Source of the DNA: Actinomycetes bacterium
GTDB taxonomy: Bacteria > Actinomycetota > Thermoleophilia > RBG-16-64-13
DNA: 64,000 nt
Assembly: GCA_024637095.1 (NCBI GenBank)
Contig: JAGXFV010000018.1
Coordinates: forward strand, 1-64,000
Reading direction: 5' to 3'
The translations under genes and the position numbers were made by a program. Below, in pieces: positions 33,035 to 43,251 of this stretch. How positions within the stretch are numbered: the stretch's first letter is position 1; each line of letters begins with the position of its first letter. The notes under the pieces are model-generated. The model saw only the letters and a program-made list of their open reading frames with translations. It was not told where the DNA came from and searched no databases.

Positions 33035-33712
33035 TTGACCACCATACTCGAGTTCGCCCTGCTGATCCCGGTGCTGCTGGTATCGATGATGGCCCACGAG
33101 GTCGCGCACGGTTTCGTGGCCTACCGTCTCGGCGACCCCACGGCCAAAGAGCATGGAAGGCTCACGCTCAACCCCATCCGCCACTTGGACCCCTTGGGGA
33201 CACTGATGTTCGTGATCACCTACCTTTCCGGGCGGTTCATCTTCGGTTGGGCCAAGCCGGTTCCGGTGAACCCTCACTACTTCCGCAACCACCAGAAGGG
33301 GATGATGGCAGTGAGTATCGCCGGGCCCTTCACCAACTTCATGATCGCCGTGGGCATCGCCTTGCTCCTCAACTTCGTGGTGCCGGAGTCCACGTTCTTG
33401 GACTCTTTTGCGCTGAGGGACGGCACCATCGACTTCCAGTTCGCCGCCTTCTTCGCGGGGGTCCTCTGGTTGGCGTATCAGGTCAATATCGTGCTGGGAT
33501 TGTTCAACCTGGTGCCCATCCCCCCACTCGATGGCTCGCGCGTCTTCGGCGGCCTCTTGCCCCCCGATCTCTACTACCGCTGGGCCGGACTCGACCGCTA
33601 CGGCATCCTGTTCATCCTGATCCTGTTCTTCCTGGTGCCCGGCTTCTTCTTCGGCCTTTTGAGCGGGGCCTTCGAGTTCGTCAGCGGCATCTTGTTGCCG
33701 CGGTACTTCTAG
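33035..33712 (+). CDS. Site-2 protease family (M50) membrane metalloprotease
   Basis: MMAHEVAHGFVAYRLGDPTAKEHGRLTLNPIRHLDPLG; NLVPIPPLDGSRV. Confidence 0.93.
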   Translation: MTTILEFALLIPVLLVSMMAHEVAHGFVAYRLGDPTAKEHGRLTLNPIRHLDPLGTLMFVITYLSGRFIFGWAKPVPVNPHYFRNHQKGMMAVSIAGPFTNFMIAVGIALLLNFVVPESTFLDSFALRDGTIDFQFAAFFAGVLWLAYQVNIVLGLFNLVPIPPLDGSRVFGGLLPPDLYYRWAGLDRYGILFILILFFLVPGFFFGLLSGAFEFVSGILLPRYF

Positions 33713-33777
33713 CGCCTTGCCCCGGGGTGCAGGCGAACGCCCGCGATCACTTCAAGTCCGGGTCGGTTATCAGTAAT

Positions 33778-34521
33778 ATGAACGGGATGAACCGACTGGA
33801 ACTCGACCTCGACGTCTATCAGGGTCCTTTCGACCTACTCTTCACGCTCATCCTCAAAGAAGAGGTCGACATCTGCGAAGTCCCGCTGGTCGACGTGATT
33901 CTCGCCTACGTGGAGCACATCATCCAGCGCGAGGAGGTGGACTGGGAGTCGTTGACCGAGTTCCTGGTTCTTTTCGCCGCTTTGCTGGAACTGAAGTCGC
34001 GCGCCCTGCTGCCCGCCTTTCACCCGGCCGAGGGGGAGCTCGATCCGGAATTGGCCCGCGAGGTGCTGGTTGAGCGGTTGCTCGCCTACCGCAAGTTCAA
34101 GGCCGCCTCGGCAGCGCTCGAGACCAGGCTGGACGGCGAGTACGGCCACCTTTTCCGCCCGGAGAGCAGAGAGGGCGCCCGCGCCCGGGTCCCCGCAGCC
34201 CGCCTGGCAGGCTCGAAGAAGCCCGAGGTCCTGCGTGACCGGTTGGAGGCTCTGCTGAGGGCGCGCTCGGGGCCGGACACCAGCCACTTGGCGCGGATCA
34301 AGGTCGACCTGCCCCGTCAGGTCGCCCTCCTCCGCAGGCTGCTCAGAGAGCGTTCCCGGCTGTCCTTCAACGAGACCTTCGCCGGGCAAGAGCCGCTGGC
34401 CCAGGCCATGGGCATCCTGGCCATCATCGACCTGCTGCAAAGGGGAGAGGTGGACGTCGAGCAGGCGGACTGCTTTTCCGACATCACCGTGTTGGCCAGG
34501 GAGGCGCGGCAGATTGCCTGA
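33778..34521 (+). CDS. scpA: Segregation and condensation protein A
   Basis: LDLDVYQGPFDLLFTLILKEEVDICEVPLVDV; ATG 33778 (or 33787). Confidence 0.94.
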   Translation: MNGMNRLELDLDVYQGPFDLLFTLILKEEVDICEVPLVDVILAYVEHIIQREEVDWESLTEFLVLFAALLELKSRALLPAFHPAEGELDPELAREVLVERLLAYRKFKAASAALETRLDGEYGHLFRPESREGARARVPAARLAGSKKPEVLRDRLEALLRARSGPDTSHLARIKVDLPRQVALLRRLLRERSRLSFNETFAGQEPLAQAMGILAIIDLLQRGEVDVEQADCFSDITVLAREARQIA

Positions 34522-35128
34522 GTCCCCCGAACAATCCGGAGTGGACCGCGAAGCCGGCATCAAGCGCGACGTGGAGGCGCTGCTGTTCGCCTCCGGGCGT
34601 CCGCTGTCCGTGAAGGCTCTGCTGCAGGCGTTGCCCGCGCAGGGCGCGACCGCGGAAGGGGTCGAGCAGGTGCTCGCGGAACTGGCCGCGGAGTTTCCGG
34701 TCGACGGAGCACGGGGTTTCGAACTCACCCGGGTGGCCGAAGGTTGGGCCTTCCGGACGAACCGCGCCGCGGCCGACGCCCTCTCCCTGCTCTTCAGTCT
34801 GTCCGACGAGCAGCGCCTCTCTGCCGCGGCCCTCGAGACCCTGGCGATCGTGGCCTATCTGCAGCCGGTTACCCGCCCGCAGATCGCCGAGATCCGCGGA
34901 GTATCGGCCGATTCGGCCGTGCAAACCCTCACCGAACGCGACCTGCTGCGCGAGGTGGGCCGGGCCGAAGGGGCAGGAGCCGCCATCCTCTACACCACCA
35001 CGGAACGCTTCCAGCTGATGTTCGGCTTGGACGGCCTCAGGGAACTGCCTCCGCTGGAGGGATTCGCGCCCGGCGAAACCGAACGGGAGGAGCTCCTCCG
35101 GCGCCTCACACTGACAATGACGGACTGA
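34514..35128 (+). CDS. scpB: Segregation and condensation protein B
   Basis: VEALLFASGRPLSVKAL; LSAAALETLAIVAYLQPVTRPQIAEIRGVSADSAVQTL; TTG start. Confidence 0.94.
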   Translation: MPESPEQSGVDREAGIKRDVEALLFASGRPLSVKALLQALPAQGATAEGVEQVLAELAAEFPVDGARGFELTRVAEGWAFRTNRAAADALSLLFSLSDEQRLSAAALETLAIVAYLQPVTRPQIAEIRGVSADSAVQTLTERDLLREVGRAEGAGAAILYTTTERFQLMFGLDGLRELPPLEGFAPGETEREELLRRLTLTMTD

Positions 35129-35133
35129 GGCGT

Positions 35134-35853
35134 GTGGGCGAGCAGCGGTTGCAGAAGTTCCTGGCCTCGGCCGGCGTCGCCTCTCGCCGGGCTTCCGAGG
35201 AGCTCATTCGCAAGGGCCGCGTGACCGTGAACGGCGTCACAGCCGAGTTGGGGAGCAAGGTCGACCCGGATCGCGACCAGGTGCGGGTGGATGGGCGCCT
35301 GCTCGAGGCGGAGGCCAAGGAGTACTGGCTGCTCAACAAACCTCCCGGCTTGGTTACCACGGCTCGCGACCCGCAACACCGCGGGACGGTACTGGACCTG
35401 GTGCCGGCCGTCGGAAGGGTATTCCCGGTGGGGCGGTTGGACCTGGACACCTCGGGCGTCCTTCTGCTGACCAACGATGGAGACCTCGCGAATCGCCTGC
35501 TCCATCCTCGCTACGGCGTGGACAAGCTATACGAGGTCGAGGTGGAGGGAACGCTCAGTGAGGCCGCGATAGAGCGGTTGGAACAAGGAGTAACCTTGGA
35601 GGACGGCAAGACCGCTCCGGCAGAGGTCAACGTCGAGAAGGCCACTCCGAAAGGCAGTAGGATTTCCATGAAGATCCACGAAGGGCGAAAACGACAGGTG
35701 AAACGGATGCTCGCCGCGGTGGGACATCCCGTCCTCGGTCTGCATCGCCGCCGCTTCGGGCCACTCGACGACGCCGGCCTCCAGATCGGCCGGTCCCGGC
35801 GGCTGAACGCTGTCGAAATCGAGGCGCTGCGCCGCTACGCGGAGGACGAATGA
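35134..35853 (+). CDS. RsuA/RluB-family pseudouridine synthase
   Basis: S4 domain LQKFLASAGVASRRASEELIRKGRVTVNG; FPVGRLDLDTSGVLLLTNDGDLANRLLHP; EGRKRQVKRML; GTG ~35134. Confidence 0.93.
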   Translation: MGEQRLQKFLASAGVASRRASEELIRKGRVTVNGVTAELGSKVDPDRDQVRVDGRLLEAEAKEYWLLNKPPGLVTTARDPQHRGTVLDLVPAVGRVFPVGRLDLDTSGVLLLTNDGDLANRLLHPRYGVDKLYEVEVEGTLSEAAIERLEQGVTLEDGKTAPAEVNVEKATPKGSRISMKIHEGRKRQVKRMLAAVGHPVLGLHRRRFGPLDDAGLQIGRSRRLNAVEIEALRRYAEDE

Positions 35854-36233
35854 TGTCGCCGCAGGAGGCCGGGCAAGTGAGGGCCGTCCGCGGAGCGACC
35901 ACGGTGGACGAGGATTTGTCTGCCCAGGTGAATGAGCGCACCTCCGAACTCGTCCGCGAGATCCTCGCACGAAACCGTATCGCTCCAGAGGACCTGGTCT
36001 CCATCGTCTTCACGGCGACCCCAGATCTGGTGAGCGACTTTCCCGCAGTGGCGGCCCGGGGGATCGGCCTATCGGACGTCCCCTTGCTCTGCTGCCAGGA
36101 GATCCCGGTGAAAGGTGCGATCGAGCGCTGCGTTCGGATGCTCATCCATTTCTACACCCCGTTGGCCCGCGCCGAGATCAGGCACGTCTATCTCCGCGGA
36201 GCCCGACAGCTTAGGCTGGACCTGCCCGAGTAG
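35850..36233 (+). CDS. aroH: Chorismate mutase (AroH type)
   Basis: VRAVRGATTVDED...FTATPDLVSDFPAVAAR...VPLLCCQEIPVKGAIERCVRMLIHFY. Confidence 0.92.
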   Translation: MMSPQEAGQVRAVRGATTVDEDLSAQVNERTSELVREILARNRIAPEDLVSIVFTATPDLVSDFPAVAARGIGLSDVPLLCCQEIPVKGAIERCVRMLIHFYTPLARAEIRHVYLRGARQLRLDLPE

Positions 36234-36271
36234 GATGTACCAAGACTAGAAACTGGAAACGGACCGGAGTT

Positions 36272-37453
36272 ATGAGAAAGAATCTGGCACTGGAACAGCT
36301 GAACCCTTACAAGGGTGCCCCGCCCCTGGAGCAGATTCGGGAGCACTACGGGCTGGACCGGGTGGTGAAGCTGGCCTCGAACGAGTGCCCTGAGCAGCCC
36401 TTCCCCGAGGTGATAGAGGCGATCGAAGCGGCTGCGAGCGGGCTCAACCGCTACCCGGACGGTGGCTGGCGCGATCTGCGCGAGGCCCTGGGCGAGCACT
36501 GGAGTGTCGATCCTGCCAGCGTGGTTCTCGGAAACGGTTCCTGCGACCTGCTGCTCGCACTGGCCCGAGCCACGCTGATGCCCGGAACTGAGTTCGTGTT
36601 TCCCTGGCCTTCGTTCGTGATCTATCGCACCATGGCCGAGGGTGCGCTCGCGGTCCAGGTGCCGGTTCCCCTGGTCGACTTCAAGCACGACCTGAGGGCG
36701 ATGGAGGCGGCGGTCAACGACAACACCCACCTGGTGGTCATCTGCAACCCGAACAACCCGACCGGCACCTACCTTCAGGCCAAAGAGGTGCGGCGTTTTA
36801 TCGAGGCCATGCCTGCGGATCTGACAGTGGCTTTGGACGAGGCTTACATCGAGTACGTCGAGACCGAGGATGAGGACACAACTCAGTGGATATACGAGTT
36901 CCCCAACCTGGTCATCTTCCGGACCTTCTCCAAGGTGTATGGCCTCGCGGGACTGAGGGTGGGCTATGCACTGGCGGATGAGCCCTTGGTCACCGCGCTC
37001 AACAAGATGCGGCAGCCCTTCAACCTGAACACGCTCGCGCAGGTGGCGGCGGCCGAAGCTTTGAGGCACAAGGAGCGGTTGCAGGAGCGCACGCACCGGG
37101 TGTGGCGGGAACGCGATAGGATCGAGGACGAGCTGGGGGGCATGGGGCTCCAACCGGTTCCGACCGAAGCCAACTTCATTGTGTTTCACGCGGATGGGCT
37201 GACCGTCCCCCCGGAAGAGGCGGCACAGGCTTTGATGGAGCGCGGCGTCTTGATTCGCTCGGGATATGCGCTGGGCATGCCGGGATACCTGCGGGTTACC
37301 GTGGGCACAGCGGAGGAGAACCGCCTATTCCTGGATACCATTGGTCAGTTCCTGCCCGCGCCCATAGACGCAGGCGCAGCGTCGGAGGGTGAAGGTCTCG
37401 AGGAGGACGCTCCTACTATGAAAGACGAAGCCCAGCGCCTGCAAGGAGTCTGA
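36272..37453 (+). CDS. hisC: Histidinol-phosphate / aromatic aminotransferase
   Basis: PYKGAPPLEQIREHYGLDRVVKLASNECP; NPNNPTGTYL; DEAYIEYV; FRTFSKVYGLAGLRVGYALA. Confidence 0.92.
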   Translation: MRKNLALEQLNPYKGAPPLEQIREHYGLDRVVKLASNECPEQPFPEVIEAIEAAASGLNRYPDGGWRDLREALGEHWSVDPASVVLGNGSCDLLLALARATLMPGTEFVFPWPSFVIYRTMAEGALAVQVPVPLVDFKHDLRAMEAAVNDNTHLVVICNPNNPTGTYLQAKEVRRFIEAMPADLTVALDEAYIEYVETEDEDTTQWIYEFPNLVIFRTFSKVYGLAGLRVGYALADEPLVTALNKMRQPFNLNTLAQVAAAEALRHKERLQERTHRVWRERDRIEDELGGMGLQPVPTEANFIVFHADGLTVPPEEAAQALMERGVLIRSGYALGMPGYLRVTVGTAEENRLFLDTIGQFLPAPIDAGAASEGEGLEEDAPTMKDEAQRLQGV

Positions 37454-37454
37454 G

Positions 37455-38501
37455 ATGTCCTTCGCCGAGGGAGGAAGCATAGAGATGATGATCGTCATGC
37501 GAGAAGGCTCAGACGAAGCCGAGATCGAGCAGATTCTCGAGCGTCTGGCCGAGGCGGGGGCCACCGGTCATGTCTCCAGCGGAGACGTGGTCACGGTGAT
37601 CGGCGTTATCGGGGACCGGGAAGTCATCGCCGGTCTGCCTCTGGAAGCCTACGCCGGCGTCGACAAAGTGCTCCCCATCCTCAAGCCGTACAAGCTGGTG
37701 AGCCGAGAGTTCAAGGAGCGGGATTCCGTCATTCAAGTAGGCGAAACCCGGATCGGCGGCGGCCATGTGGGCCTTATCGCCGGCCCCTGCTCGGTGGAGA
37801 GCCGGGAACAGCTTCTCAGCTCCGCGCGTTACGTCAAGGCGGCCGGAGCGACCATGCTCCGCGGCGGGGCATTCAAACCGAGAACCTCCCCCTATGCCTT
37901 CCAGGGGCTGGGTGTGGATGCACTCAAGATCCTTTCCGAGGCTCGCGATGAGACCGGGCTGCCCATCGTCACTGAACTGATGGACCCTCGTCACCTGGAA
38001 GACGTGCGCGAATTCGCCGACGTCATTCAGATTGGCGCGCGCAACATGCAGAATTTCCAGCTGCTTTCGGCGGTAGGCACCGTCGACCGCCCCATCCTCC
38101 TCAAACGCGGGTTGGCCGCCACCATAGACGAGTTGCTGATGGCCGCCGAGTACGTGGCCAAGGGCGGGAATCAGGACATTGTTCTCTGCGAGCGCGGCAT
38201 CCGCACTTTCGAGACCGCCACCCGCAATACCCTGGATATCGGGGCGGTCCCGGTGCTCAAGCAGCGCTCGCACCTTCCAGTCGTGGTCGATCCCAGCCAT
38301 GCGACCGGCCGAGTCGACCTGATCGAGCCGCTATCCCTGGCCGCCATAGCCGCGGGTGCCGACGGCCTGTTGATAGAGACGCACCCCACCCCGGAAACGG
38401 CGCTCTGTGACGGTGGGCAGTCGCTCAACCCGGGCGATTTCGAGAAGACGGCGGCCCGCATCAAAGACATGATCGAGTGGACCGGGCGGAGGCTGGGCTG
38501 A
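37455..38501 (+). CDS. aroF: 3-deoxy-7-phosphoheptulonate synthase with N-terminal regulatory domain
   Basis: [59 protein letters not shown]. Confidence 0.95.
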   Translation: MSFAEGGSIEMMIVMREGSDEAEIEQILERLAEAGATGHVSSGDVVTVIGVIGDREVIAGLPLEAYAGVDKVLPILKPYKLVSREFKERDSVIQVGETRIGGGHVGLIAGPCSVESREQLLSSARYVKAAGATMLRGGAFKPRTSPYAFQGLGVDALKILSEARDETGLPIVTELMDPRHLEDVREFADVIQIGARNMQNFQLLSAVGTVDRPILLKRGLAATIDELLMAAEYVAKGGNQDIVLCERGIRTFETATRNTLDIGAVPVLKQRSHLPVVVDPSHATGRVDLIEPLSLAAIAAGADGLLIETHPTPETALCDGGQSLNPGDFEKTAARIKDMIEWTGRRLG

Positions 38502-38515
38502 ACGGCGCCAACCAG

Positions 38516-39622
38516 GTGCGGCGGCTCGCGGTCATCGGCGTAGGCCTGATGGGGGGCAGCTTCGCGCTCGCCGCCAAACGGGCCGGAGTGGAGAGCGTCG
38601 TTGGTTTCGATCTGGAGCCCGAGGCCCTGAACGCCGCATGCGAACTCGGGGTGATCGACGAAGCCGCCGTCTCCCCGGTGGAGGCCGCCGCGGGAGCCGA
38701 CGTCGTTCTTCTCGGCACGCCGGTGCGGGCGATCCCCGAACTGGCGGAGCTGGTGTCCACTGCCGATCCGGCTCCTCACGTGGTCACCGACATAGGCAGC
38801 ACCAAGACCTCGATCATCGCCGGACTGAGCTATCGCGCCGCCGAACGTTTCGTCGGGGGTCATCCGATGTGTGGAGCCGAGACGAACGGGGTCCGCTTCG
38901 CCCGTGCCGATCTGTACGAGGGAGCGAGTTACTTCCTTACACCCTCCGCGCGCGTGCGGCCCATGGTCTACGAGAGCCTGCATGGACTGGTGGCTGCTAT
39001 CGGCGCTCGTCCCGTGCGGATCGAACCCGAGGCCCACGATCAGATCATGGCCCGGGTGAGTCACGTGCCGCACGTGCTGGCCAACGTGCTGATGAACCAG
39101 GTGGGCTCCTACAGTGCGGGCGGCCGACGGGCGCTTCACTCGGTTGGTCCCAGCTTCAAGGACCTTACCCGGGTGGCCGGAGCAAACCCGCGAATGTGGC
39201 GAGACATCTTCCTGGAGAACCGGGAAGCCCTGATCAGTTCGCTGGAAGCGGTCGGGGAAGAACTGGATGAGTTCTGCCGGCTACTCCGTCAGGAAGACCT
39301 GGAGGGCGTGGTCGAGAACATCGGCGAGGCCCGGTCCTACCGGCGGCAGCTCCTAGAACTCGAAGATTTGGAGCCGGAAAACCTCTTCCGGGTGGTGGCG
39401 CGCATCCCGGATCAGCCCGGCGTGCTCGGCGAGGTAACCGGAGCTTTGGCGGAAGCCTCCATCAACGTGGAGGACCTTACCCTGCACCACTTCAACCGGG
39501 AAACCGGGGGGGACCTGGTGCTCTACGTGTCGGGTGACCGCGCGGCGAGCTCTGCGGCCGCGCTCCTCTCCGACCGCGGCTATCCCACCTTCGTCAGCTC
39601 GCCCCGGGCGAACAGAGAGTAG
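38516..39622 (+). CDS. tyrA: Prephenate dehydrogenase with C-terminal ACT domain
   Basis: [48 protein letters not shown] domain ([30 protein letters not shown]). Start GTG 38516 or 38477. Confidence 0.92.
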   Translation: MRRLAVIGVGLMGGSFALAAKRAGVESVVGFDLEPEALNAACELGVIDEAAVSPVEAAAGADVVLLGTPVRAIPELAELVSTADPAPHVVTDIGSTKTSIIAGLSYRAAERFVGGHPMCGAETNGVRFARADLYEGASYFLTPSARVRPMVYESLHGLVAAIGARPVRIEPEAHDQIMARVSHVPHVLANVLMNQVGSYSAGGRRALHSVGPSFKDLTRVAGANPRMWRDIFLENREALISSLEAVGEELDEFCRLLRQEDLEGVVENIGEARSYRRQLLELEDLEPENLFRVVARIPDQPGVLGEVTGALAEASINVEDLTLHHFNRETGGDLVLYVSGDRAASSAAALLSDRGYPTFVSSPRANRE

Positions 39623-39627
39623 CGCGC

Positions 39628-41019
39628 GTGCTACCCGGCACCGGCTCCCCGGAGCAGAAGGCGGGCTCCGCTGAATCTGGCTCGGCCAAACGGCCCGTGA
39701 CCTTCCGGACCGCGCACGGCGGCCTTCACGGCGAAGTCCGGGTCCCCGGTGACAAGTCGCTTTCACATCGGGCGCTCCTTCTGGGGGCGGTGGCCACCGG
39801 GCCCGTCCCGATCAGCGGCTTCCTGCGCGCGGCGGACACCTTGTCCACCTTGGCGGCCATCCGTTCCCTGGGAGTGACAGTCGAGGACGGCGGCGGTGAG
39901 GAGCTGCTCGTACGGGGCCGGGGTTGGGAAGGCCTATCGGAGCCCGAGGACGTGATCGATGTGGGGAACGCGGGCACCCTCATTCGCCTGCTGCCCGGGA
40001 TCCTCGCCGGGATAGACCGCTTCGCGGTGCTCACCGGAGACGCCAGCATTCGCCGGCGGCCCATGGAACGCATCGTGCGACCACTTGCCGCGATGGGCGC
40101 TGCCGTCAGCGGCCGCGAGGGCGGACGCTACGCCCCTCTGGCCCTACGGGGAGGCAACCTGCGGGGCATCGAGCACCGCATGGAGGTGTCCTCCGCCCAA
40201 GTGAAGTCTTGCCTGCTGTTCGCCGGCCTGCGGGCCGAGGGAGGCACCACCGTCATCGATCCCGGCGCCTCGCGGGATCACACCGAGCGGTTGCTCGAGT
40301 TCGCCGGAATTTCGGTAAAGCGCAGCCCGCAGGGCGCCCCGGGAGAAACCTGGGTCCGGGTTGAGCCTGTGGATTCGTTTCGCCTCCCGGCCGTGCGCAT
40401 CCCTGCCGACACCAGTTCGGCGGCCTTCCTCGCGGTGGCAGCGCTGGTGGTTCCCGGCTCGGAGGTCAGCCTGGTTCAGGTGGGGCTCAATCCGACAAGG
40501 ACGGGATTGTTCCGGGTACTTCGGCGGATGGGCGCCCGCCTGGAGATCGCGCCGGACGCCGGCGAAAGCTCGCGAGCGAGCGGCCCGGAACCCATGGGGA
40601 CAGTTCGTGCTCACAGCAGCGAACTGCGGGCTACCGACGTCGGTCCGGAGGAAGTTCCCGGCATGATAGACGAGCTCCCCATCTGGGCTGTGGCGGCCGC
40701 CAAGGCTGTGGGCACCTCTCGGTTGCGGGGGGCGGCCGAGTTGCGGGTCAAGGAGAGTGACCGGATAAGCGGCATGGCCGAACTCCTGCGCGGCATTGGC
40801 GTTGAGGTCTTCGAGTACCAAGACGGCCTGGATATAGTCGGCCGGCCTCAGGGCTGGCCGGGGGGCACCGTGGAAGCCCGCGTCGACCATCGTCTGGCTA
40901 TGGCGGGCGCCGTCGCCGGACTCGCCTCCAGCGGACAGGTGACCGTGGACGACATGCGTTCCGCGGCGGTGTCCTTCCCGGGTTTCATTGCTACGATAGA
41001 GTCTCTGCAGGCCGGTTGA
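39628..41019 (+). CDS. aroA: 3-phosphoshikimate 1-carboxyvinyltransferase (EPSPS)
   Basis: VPGDKSLSHRALLLGAVATG; DVGNAGTLIRLLPGIL; SSAQVKSCLLFAGL; LRVKESDRISGMAELLRGIG. Confidence 0.95.
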   Translation: MLPGTGSPEQKAGSAESGSAKRPVTFRTAHGGLHGEVRVPGDKSLSHRALLLGAVATGPVPISGFLRAADTLSTLAAIRSLGVTVEDGGGEELLVRGRGWEGLSEPEDVIDVGNAGTLIRLLPGILAGIDRFAVLTGDASIRRRPMERIVRPLAAMGAAVSGREGGRYAPLALRGGNLRGIEHRMEVSSAQVKSCLLFAGLRAEGGTTVIDPGASRDHTERLLEFAGISVKRSPQGAPGETWVRVEPVDSFRLPAVRIPADTSSAAFLAVAALVVPGSEVSLVQVGLNPTRTGLFRVLRRMGARLEIAPDAGESSRASGPEPMGTVRAHSSELRATDVGPEEVPGMIDELPIWAVAAAKAVGTSRLRGAAELRVKESDRISGMAELLRGIGVEVFEYQDGLDIVGRPQGWPGGTVEARVDHRLAMAGAVAGLASSGQVTVDDMRSAAVSFPGFIATIESLQAG

Positions 41020-41750
41020 GGCAAAGGCCGAGCAACCCATCAGCAAAGAATGAAGGAAATCAACAGTTGATCATAGCCATCGACGGCCCGGCAGCTTCGG
41101 GTAAGAGCACGATCGCGCAGCGGGTCGCCGGGCGGCTAGGCCTAACCTACCTGGACACGGGCGCCATGTACCGCGCCGTCACTCTTCTCGCCTACGAGCA
41201 GGGCGTTTCGTTCGAGGACGACGACGCCTTGGGCAGCATGGCCCTGGAGCTGAAACTCCGTTTCGAGGAAGATTCCGCGGGCCCACCGCGGGTGTTCGTC
41301 GCAGACCGGGACGTCACCGAGGGGATCCGGGGCCAGCTGGTCACACAGAAGGTCAGCCTGGTGTCCGCGCACCCCAAGGTGCGCCACGCACTGACCCTTA
41401 GGCAACGGGAGTTGGCCGCCGAGGGCGACATGGTCCTCGAGGGAAGAGACACCGGCACCGTGGTCTGTCCAACTGCCGGGCTGAAAGTCTACCTGAGCGC
41501 CTCGGTCGAGGAGCGCGCCCGTCGCCGCAAGAACCAGCTGGAAGAGCAGGGAGTCTGCATCTCCCTGAAGACCCTGGAGCGGGATTTGCTGCTGCGCGAC
41601 AGCTACGATTCGGGTCGCGCGCTGGCTCCCTTGCGTAAGGCCAAGGAGGCACTCGACTTGGACACGACCACCATGTCCGTCGATGAGGTGGTCGCGGCGA
41701 TCGTGTCCGAAGCAGAACGGCGGGGGCAGGAGGATCAGGAACGATGTTGA
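41016..41750 (+). CDS. cmk: Cytidylate kinase
   Basis: IIAIDGPAASGKSTIAQRVAGRLGLTYLDTGAMYRAVTLLA; EGRDTGTVVCP; start may be TTG 41067. Confidence 0.94.
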   Translation: MRQRPSNPSAKNEGNQQLIIAIDGPAASGKSTIAQRVAGRLGLTYLDTGAMYRAVTLLAYEQGVSFEDDDALGSMALELKLRFEEDSAGPPRVFVADRDVTEGIRGQLVTQKVSLVSAHPKVRHALTLRQRELAAEGDMVLEGRDTGTVVCPTAGLKVYLSASVEERARRRKNQLEEQGVCISLKTLERDLLLRDSYDSGRALAPLRKAKEALDLDTTTMSVDEVVAAIVSEAERRGQEDQERC

Positions 41751-42397
41751 GGGGGCCCCTCGATACGGGCCTCTACCGCTTTCTTCATCTCTGGCTGCCG
41801 ATTTCGTTCCGCATCTTGTACCGGATGAAGATCACCGGATTGCAGAACATTCCGCGCGAAGGCGGCGTGCTGCTGGCCTGCAACCACGTCTCCAACAGCG
41901 ACCCCATCTTCGCCGCTCTCGGCGCCCCGCGGCAGGTCCATTTCATGGCAAAATCCGAGCTCTGGAAGTTCGCTCCACTTGGCTGGATCATGGATGGTGT
42001 AGGCTCCTTCCCGGTGCGGCGGGGCCAGGCGGACAGGCAGGCGGTGACGCGTGCGCTGGACGTCCTCAAAGCAGGGGCCGTCCTGGGGGTTTTCCCGGAA
42101 GGGCATCGGCAACCCGCGGGCCAACTCGGCGACCCCCAACCCGGGGTCAGCATGTTCGCCACCCGCAGCGGCGTGGTGACCATTCCCGTTGCGGTGGTGG
42201 GCACCGACCGAGTGTGGAAGGGCTGGAGACCCGGGTTTCCCCAGGTAGGCGTCCACTACGGCCCGCCGGTCGACACCGCGGTACAGGCGGAGACGAAAGT
42301 CGAGCGGCACCGGATCGTGGCCGACAGGTTGATGGCCGCGATCGCCCGTTTACTCGAGCGAGACCGGCTGCGCCAACGGCCGGGGAGGTCACGGTAA
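41744..42397 (+). CDS. plsC: 1-acyl-sn-glycerol-3-phosphate acyltransferase (PlsC-like)
   Basis: GGVLLACNHVSNSDPIFAAL; FPEGHRQP. Confidence 0.9.
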   Translation: MLRGPLDTGLYRFLHLWLPISFRILYRMKITGLQNIPREGGVLLACNHVSNSDPIFAALGAPRQVHFMAKSELWKFAPLGWIMDGVGSFPVRRGQADRQAVTRALDVLKAGAVLGVFPEGHRQPAGQLGDPQPGVSMFATRSGVVTIPVAVVGTDRVWKGWRPGFPQVGVHYGPPVDTAVQAETKVERHRIVADRLMAAIARLLERDRLRQRPGRSR

Positions 42398-43251
42398 TGG
42401 CACGATCACCGCTGGAGATCCGCATCTCCGATTCCGCCGGCTACTGCTGGGGGGTGCAGCGCGCGCTGGAAACGGCGCAACAGGCCGCCGACGTCGCGCA
42501 GGGGCCCATCCACACCCTGGGGCCGCTGATCCACAATCCGGCGGTCATCGCCGGCCTGGCCGAGCAGGGAATCGAGGTCATCGAGGATGCTTCCGAGAAG
42601 CAGGTCGGTACCGTGATCATCCGCTCGCACGGCGTGGCTAAAGAGGCCTTGGAGGCGCTGGCCTCCCGGGCAGTCAACATCGTCGATGCCACGTGCACCT
42701 TCGTCAAAGCCGCCCAGGAGAAGGCCGCCCGTCTGCGCGAGCAGGGCTACCTGGTAGTGGTCTTGGGCGAGCCGGATCATCCGGAGGTGCTGGGGATCCG
42801 TTCTTATGCCGGCCCCGACTCCCTGGTGGTCCAGGGTCCCGAAGACCTGCCCACGGAGTTGCCCGGCCGGCGAATCGGCGTCGTGGTGCAGACCACTCAG
42901 TCCCAGGAGAGCCTCGCCGCGCTGACCAGCGCACTTTCTCCGCGGGTGCGCGAACTGCTGGTTCACAACACCATCTGCAGCGCAACCGAGAGACGGCAGC
43001 GGGCGGCGCGTTCGATGGCCGCCGAAGTCGATCTGGTCGTGGTGGTCGGCGGAAAGAACTCGGCCAATACCACTCGACTGGCGGAGCTCTGTCGCGAGGT
43101 TCAATCCCGCACCCATCATGTCGAGTCCCCGGACGAAATTCGCCCGGAATGGATGGAAGGCGTGCGTTCGGTGGGCGTGACGGCGGGCGCCTCCACTCCC
43201 TCGGGGCAGATAGAACGCGTCACCGCCCGGCTGCGGGAGTTGGCCACATGA
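42397..43251 (+). CDS. ispH: 4-hydroxy-3-methylbut-2-enyl diphosphate reductase
   Basis: GYCWGVQRALETA; HTLGPLIHNPAVI; IIRSHGVAKEA; IVDATCTFV; NTICSATERRQRAA; TAGASTPSGQI. Confidence 0.94.
   Translation: MARSPLEIRISDSAGYCWGVQRALETAQQAADVAQGPIHTLGPLIHNPAVIAGLAEQGIEVIEDASEKQVGTVIIRSHGVAKEALEALASRAVNIVDATCTFVKAAQEKAARLREQGYLVVVLGEPDHPEVLGIRSYAGPDSLVVQGPEDLPTELPGRRIGVVVQTTQSQESLAALTSALSPRVRELLVHNTICSATERRQRAARSMAAEVDLVVVVGGKNSANTTRLAELCREVQSRTHHVESPDEIRPEWMEGVRSVGVTAGASTPSGQIERVTARLRELAT

Noticed and set aside
29350-41035. Shared 13-mer AAAGGCCGAGCAA at about 29356 and 41026
   Set aside because: In 64 kb, chance 13-mer repeats are expected by the dozen; contexts differ.
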